Shown here: positions 59,883 through 64,000 of the stretch, in pieces
How the letters are laid out: every line of letters begins with the position of its first letter
Numbering within the stretch: the first letter of the stretch is position 1
NCBI RefSeq assembly: GCF_016889805.1
Contig: NZ_CP069535.1
Location: 3,844,001 to 3,908,000, forward strand
Length of the DNA: 64,000 nucleotides
Direction of reading: 5' to 3'
Source of the DNA: Rhodanobacter sp. FDAARGOS 1247
Lineage (GTDB): Bacteria > Pseudomonadota > Gammaproteobacteria > Xanthomonadales > Rhodanobacteraceae
Position numbers and translations under genes: made by a program
Notes under the pieces: generated by a model
Database searches by the model: none
What the model was told of the DNA's origin: nothing
Seen by the model: the letters and a program-made list of their open reading frames with translations, nothing else

Positions 59883-60902
59883 TCAGCGGCGCACGTCGAA
59901 CGCTCCAGCTTCCATCGCCGCCATGACATCGGCCACGCCGACCGGACTGAAATCGCCGGGAATGGCATGCTTCAGGCACCCGGCAGCCAAGCCAAAACCG
60001 ATGGTGGCATTGCTGTCGAACCCTTCCATCAGCCCGTGCAGCACGCCGGCGGCAAACGCATCGCCGGCGCCGATCCGGTCGACGATGCCCGCCAGTTCCC
60101 GGGTCGGTGCCACCGCCCGGGTACCGTCACGGCCGAGCAGCATCGCGCCCAGCGAGTGCTGGCTCGCACTGTGCGCCGCGCGTTGGGTGCAGGCCATGTA
60201 CTGGAGCTGGGGAAACGCCGCGAACGCCGCCGCGGCCGCCGCGTCGACCCGTGCCTGGGCATCAGCCTGGGCGAACTCGCCACCCAGCACCACGGCCATG
60301 TCGCGATGGTCGGCAAACACGATGTGAGCGCAAGCGAACAGCTCGCGCAGAATCGCCCGGGCGTCGCCCCCGGAGCGTTCCCACAAGCGGGGTCGGAAGT
60401 TGCCGTCGAACGAAACCTTGATGCCCTGCTCGCAGGCCGTCCGCGCCGCCGCCAGCGTGGCTTGCGCCGCCTGCGTGCCGAGCGCCGGACTGATGCCGGA
60501 AAGATGCAGCCACTGTGCGCCCTGCAACAGGGCCGGCCAGTCGTAGTGGTCTGCCTGCGCCGTGGCAAACGCCGACTCGGCGCGGTCGTACACCACCTCG
60601 CCGGAACGCAGACCGGCGCCGGCCGTCATGAAGTAGAGACCCATGCGTCCCGCGCTGCGCCGCACGTGGCGGGTGTCCACCCCGTGCCGGCGCAACTCGC
60701 CCGAAGCGGCGGCGCCCAGCGGGTTGTCGGCCACCACGCTGACCATTGCCACGGCATGGCCCAGGCAGCTCAGTGCCACGCCCACATTGGCCTCGGCACC
60801 GCCGACATGCACGTCCAGGGCAGGTGTCTGCAGCAGCAGCTGCTGGCCCGGCGCGCCCAGGCGGAGCAACAGTTCACCAAAGCAAACCACGCGAGCGGAC
60901 AT
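59883..60902 (-). CDS. kdgK: 2-dehydro-3-deoxygluconokinase (PfkB family)
   Basis: Phosphorylates 2-keto-3-deoxygluconate, the end product of uronate and pectin/alginate breakdown, before Entner-Doudoroff cleavage. It has 339 residues: VVCFGELLLRLGAPGQQLL, the sugar-binding VHVGGAEANVGVALSCLG, SFDGNFRPRLW, and the catalytic/anion-hole DRIGAGDAFAAGVLHGL. The start at 60902 begins the conserved core. The KDG assignment rests on similarity of motifs; another PfkB sugar substrate is possible. Divergent from a TonB receptor with a palindrome between. Confidence 0.8.
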   Translation of the reverse strand: MSARVVCFGELLLRLGAPGQQLLLQTPALDVHVGGAEANVGVALSCLGHAVAMVSVVADNPLGAAASGELRRHGVDTRHVRRSAGRMGLYFMTAGAGLRSGEVVYDRAESAFATAQADHYDWPALLQGAQWLHLSGISPALGTQAAQATLAAARTACEQGIKVSFDGNFRPRLWERSGGDARAILRELFACAHIVFADHRDMAVVLGGEFAQADAQARVDAAAAAAFAAFPQLQYMACTQRAAHSASQHSLGAMLLGRDGTRAVAPTRELAGIVDRIGAGDAFAAGVLHGLMEGFDSNATIGFGLAAGCLKHAIPGDFSPVGVADVMAAMEAGAFDVRR

Positions 60903-60991
60903 GGGAGTTCCTGATTCAGACGGTAAGGAAGGCATGTTGCCATATTCCTTAGCTACCGGTGTCATCGGGCTGGTGAAGTGGCGTTTGCGGC

Positions 60992-61017
60992 TCAGTGATT
61001 ATCTTGCAAATCACTGA
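60992..61017. promoter_or_regulatory. Palindromic operator between kdgK and TonB receptor
   Basis: TCAGTGATT (60992-61000) and AATCACTGA (61009-61017) are perfect nine-base reverse complements around eight bases. It lies 90 bases before kdgK and 157 bases before the receptor. Its right arm overlaps the likely receptor -35 box (TTGCAA, 61004-61009), with TATACA (61028-61033) 18 bases on as a -10. Suits a repressor of both genes. Confidence 0.65.
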
Positions 61018-61173
61018 TAATAAAGACTATACAAGAGCTGCTGCGGTGCAAGATGCGGCATCCACGAGTAACTGTTACGTTTCCGTATGACCAGCGGTGT
61101 CATTTGTGGTTCATTGTTGCGTAACCACGTTGCGTGACCAGATAACGGGCAGGATCTTCGGGAGGGGAACACC

Positions 61174-64000
61174 ATGAAGCTACTCAGCAACCAGAAAAAG
61201 ACACCGGTTACCGCGCTTGCGCTGGCGATCGGTTTCGCCTTGCATGCGGGCGCCGTGATGGCCCAGGACACAGCCGCGTCGGTCCAAGACGCCAGCCCGG
61301 TCGCGCAAAGCGCCGCCACGCCGGCCGCCAACCAGAAAGACGCCACCTCGCTCAATGTGGTCACCGTCACCGGTTATCGTGCCAGCGTCGAGAAGGCGCT
61401 GGACGTCAAGCGCGGCGAACTGGGCATGGTCGATGCGATCGTCGCCGAAGACGTGGGCAAGTTTCCCGATCTGAACCTGGCCGATTCGTTGCAGCGCATT
61501 CCCGGCGTGGTCATCACGCGCGACGCCGGTGAGGGCCGCAACATCACCGTGCGCGGCCTGGGCCCGGATTTCACCCGGGTGCGCATCAACGGACTGGAGG
61601 CGCTGACCACTGTGGGCGCCACCGACCAGAGCGGCGGCACCAACCGCAGCCGCGGTTTCGATTTCAACGTTTTCGCCGCCGATCTGTTCTCGGCCATGAT
61701 CGTGCGCAAGACCGCCTCGGCCGACGTGGAAGAGGGTTCCCTCGGCGCCACCGTGGACCTGAATACCGCACGTCCCTTCGACTACGACGGCTTCACCCTG
61801 GCAGCCAACGCCCAGGCCAGCTACGGCAGCATGTCGGAAAAGACCGACCCCCGCGTGTCGGCGCTGATCGCCAACACCTCGGCCGACGGCCGGTTCGGCG
61901 CCCTGCTTTCGGTGGCCTATTCCGAAAAGCACACGCTGGAGGAAGGCAGTGGCACCGGACGTTGGGCCAACGGCCCCAGCAACGGCGGCTACAACGCCAG
62001 CTCGCCGTTCACCGATGCGCTGCGCTCGGACGTCTACACCCCGCGCTTTCCCCGCTATACGCAGATGCTGCACGACCAGAAGCGGCTGGGCGTCACCGGC
62101 TCGCTGCAGTTCAAGCCGGACGAGGACACCCTGTTCACCCTCGACGCGCTGTATTCCAAGATCGACGCCAAACGTGACGAGCATTACATCGAGGCCATTT
62201 CGTTCAGCCGCAACGTGACCAAGTTGCCGGACGGCAGCTCCTTCACCGGCAAACCGGAAACCATCGTCAAGGACGGCTACATCGATCCGGCCAGCGGCGG
62301 CTTGCTGTACGGCAGCTTCGACAACGTGGACGTGCGCGCGGAGAACCGCCACGACGAATGGTCCACGGTCTTCACGCAGTTCACCCTGAATGGCGAGCAC
62401 CGCTTCTCCGACGACTTCAAGATCGACGGCAAGATCGGCACCTCTTCGTCCGAGCATGACAATCCGGTGCAAGCCACGGTCATGATGGACAAGCTAAACG
62501 TCGACAACTACAGCTACGACTATCGGGGCGACAAGTGGTCGCCGGTGATCAACTACGGCATCAACCCGACCGATCCGACAGGCTGGAACCTTTCCACCAT
62601 CCGCATGCGCCAGTCCGCGGTCGACAACAACTTCCACACCGGCGAACTCAATTTCAACTGGCACCTTTCGCCCGGCTTCACCTTGCGCGGCGGCGTTTTG
62701 GCCAAGAACTATGGCTTCGAGTCGAGTGAGTCGCGACGCACCGCCAACGAGGCGATCGTGCCCACCTTTGCCGGCGGCACCACGGTGGTACCGGCCAACC
62801 TGATCGACCAGGTCAGCCTGGGTGGCATCTCCGGTTCGCCGGGCAGCTGGGTGGTGCCGGACTTCAACGGCATCGCCAACAATTTCGACATCTTCGGTGG
62901 CGATGGCACGTTCGCGCTGAGCCCGTATGCGGCGAGCGAGCGCAGCGTCACCGAGAAGGACCGGGGCGCCTGGCTGATGGGCGAATTCGGCTTTGACGTC
63001 GGCGCGATCCCGGTATCGGGAAACCTGGGCGTGCGCTACGTCCGGACCAGCCAGAGCTCCCACGGTATCGCCGTCATCAACGGCGTCAATACGCCGGTCG
63101 AGGCCAGGCGCGAATACGACGACACGCTGCCTGCGCTGAACCTGGTGGCCGCGCTGACCCCGGACTTCCTGCTGCGCTTTGGCGCCGCCAAGGTGATGGC
63201 ACGTCCGGGCCTGGGCAGCCTCACGCCCGGCGTGACGGTCAGCGTCAGCGGTGGCGCGCGCACGGTCAAGGGCGGCAACCCGAACCTGGACCCGATCCGG
63301 GCGACCACCTACGACTTCGCGGCCGAGTGGTATTTCCAGGAATCGTCGCTGCTCAGCCTCGGCCTGTTCTACAAGGACATCGCCAGCTTCGCGCAGAACA
63401 CCAACGAGGTGCGTCCGTTCAACACCAGCGGCCTGCCCGACAATGTGGCCACCGACCTGGGTGCCAGCCCCACCGACGACTTCTCGTTCCAGGTGCCGAT
63501 CAACACGCCCGGAGGTGCGCTCAAGGGCGCCGAGGCCAACTTCGTCCAGACGTTCAAGTTCCTTCCCGGCAAGCTCGGCAACCTGGGCGCACAGCTGAAC
63601 TACACGTTCGTCGATTCGAAGATCCAGTACATGACCAGCAGCGGCGCCAATTCGTTGAAGACCGATCTGACCGGCCTGTCGCGGCATTCCTGGAGCGCTA
63701 CCTTGTTCTACGAAGGCAAGCGCTTCTCCGGCCGCGTTTCGGCCACCAACCGCGACGACTTCCTGATCCAGGTGCCGGGTACCGAGCAGGGCTTCACCAA
63801 TGATGTCCATGGCCAGAGCGGCAGCACCTATGTCGATGCCTCGCTGCGCTACGAGCTCAACGACAACATGGAGCTGAGCCTGGAAGGGAGCAACCTGACC
63901 AACGAGTCTTCCAAGACCTGGATCGGCGCCAACTCGCAATTGCCGCTTGACTACAGCGAAACCGGTCGCGTGTATCTTGTGGGCTTCCGTTACAAGCTTT
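61174..64000 (+). CDS. TonB-dependent receptor, Xanthomonas/Caulobacter type (3' partial)
   Basis: Outer membrane active transporter, 942 residues visible and open to the window edge, probably lacking only the last residue or two, because the sequence reaches GFRYKL where the family ends with an aromatic residue. The signal peptide ends GAVMAQD. A TonB-box-like VVTVTGYRASVEKAL precedes the plug (VAEDVGKFPDLNLADSLQRIPGVVITRDAGEGRNITVRGLGPDFTRV), followed by the 22-strand barrel. GGGAGGGGAACACC gives a strong ribosome site. Adjacency to kdgK suggests an acidic-sugar or oligo-uronate substrate, which is inference. Confidence 0.93.
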   Translation, partial: MKLLSNQKKTPVTALALAIGFALHAGAVMAQDTAASVQDASPVAQSAATPAANQKDATSLNVVTVTGYRASVEKALDVKRGELGMVDAIVAEDVGKFPDLNLADSLQRIPGVVITRDAGEGRNITVRGLGPDFTRVRINGLEALTTVGATDQSGGTNRSRGFDFNVFAADLFSAMIVRKTASADVEEGSLGATVDLNTARPFDYDGFTLAANAQASYGSMSEKTDPRVSALIANTSADGRFGALLSVAYSEKHTLEEGSGTGRWANGPSNGGYNASSPFTDALRSDVYTPRFPRYTQMLHDQKRLGVTGSLQFKPDEDTLFTLDALYSKIDAKRDEHYIEAISFSRNVTKLPDGSSFTGKPETIVKDGYIDPASGGLLYGSFDNVDVRAENRHDEWSTVFTQFTLNGEHRFSDDFKIDGKIGTSSSEHDNPVQATVMMDKLNVDNYSYDYRGDKWSPVINYGINPTDPTGWNLSTIRMRQSAVDNNFHTGELNFNWHLSPGFTLRGGVLAKNYGFESSESRRTANEAIVPTFAGGTTVVPANLIDQVSLGGISGSPGSWVVPDFNGIANNFDIFGGDGTFALSPYAASERSVTEKDRGAWLMGEFGFDVGAIPVSGNLGVRYVRTSQSSHGIAVINGVNTPVEARREYDDTLPALNLVAALTPDFLLRFGAAKVMARPGLGSLTPGVTVSVSGGARTVKGGNPNLDPIRATTYDFAAEWYFQESSLLSLGLFYKDIASFAQNTNEVRPFNTSGLPDNVATDLGASPTDDFSFQVPINTPGGALKGAEANFVQTFKFLPGKLGNLGAQLNYTFVDSKIQYMTSSGANSLKTDLTGLSRHSWSATLFYEGKRFSGRVSATNRDDFLIQVPGTEQGFTNDVHGQSGSTYVDASLRYELNDNMELSLEGSNLTNESSKTWIGANSQLPLDYSETGRVYLVGFRYKL

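Noticed and set aside
1..64000. CRISPR arrays, IS elements, prophage, tRNA or rRNA genes
   Set aside because: No regularly spaced repeats, transposase or integrase of mobile type, or cloverleaf/rRNA sequence was recognised; xerC is the housekeeping recombinase.

Overview
The window is GC-rich bacterial chromosome with no rRNA, tRNA, phage, IS element or CRISPR array that I can see. Gene content and protein style point to a gammaproteobacterium of the order Xanthomonadales, most likely Rhodanobacteraceae (Rhodanobacter/Dyella-like). The pointers are an Oar-type and a Xanthomonas/Caulobacter-type TonB receptor, a RimK-like ligase beside a GNAT protein, an HslV with a short N-terminal extension, and several families of dispersed intergenic palindromes. 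The assignment is inferred from protein features only.

Left part (1-20.7 kb). A phosphoglucomutase cut by the window edge is followed by transketolase, with a 29-bp inverted repeat between them. Next comes a three-gene RND efflux operon (outer membrane lipoprotein, adaptor, pump). It is followed by a YccA/Bax-inhibitor-like membrane protein divergent from hemC, a DUF481 outer membrane barrel, an unknown eight-helix membrane protein, a WYL regulator, an SLC13 permease with TrkA_C domains, a patatin lipase, a DUF488 protein, a GT2 glycosyltransferase and parB/parA.

Central accessory region (20.7-36.5 kb). A sugar-uptake and glucan-degradation locus lies on both sides of rsmG and a small SPFH-like gene. 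On one side are an MsmK/UgpC-type ATPase and a divergent GH1 beta-glucosidase that share a LacI-type operator. On the other side are a LacI-family regulator, an Oar-like TonB receptor, a GH144-type endo-beta-1,2-glucanase, a sugar-binding lipoprotein, two ABC permeases and a 927-residue (alpha/alpha)6-like secreted protein. The last five are tightly linked, with ATGA overlaps. I read the whole as an inferred pathway: outer membrane capture, periplasmic cleavage, ABC import and cytoplasmic hydrolysis of a beta-glucan, possibly beta-1,2-glucan.

Middle-right part (36.5-48 kb). A YtrA-type GntR regulator, an ABC ATPase and a membrane partner form a self-regulated unit, followed by a secreted S9 peptidase. 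Then come pirin, a DUF4336 protein, a UPF0149 protein coupled to exodeoxyribonuclease III, a cold shock protein with a clear terminator, and oligopeptidase A.

Right part (48-64 kb). This holds a gamma-carbonic anhydrase coupled to a minimal tyrosine-phosphatase-like gene and aroE coupled to a cysteine-cluster protein. A signal-less LysM/transglycosylase-like protein is overlapped by a small lipoprotein gene, which looks like an effector/immunity arrangement. A RimK-like ligase is divergent from a GNAT acetyltransferase. The conserved lptM-dapF-DUF484-xerC-hslV-hslU block follows. The window ends with kdgK divergent from a large TonB receptor whose last codons fall just outside.
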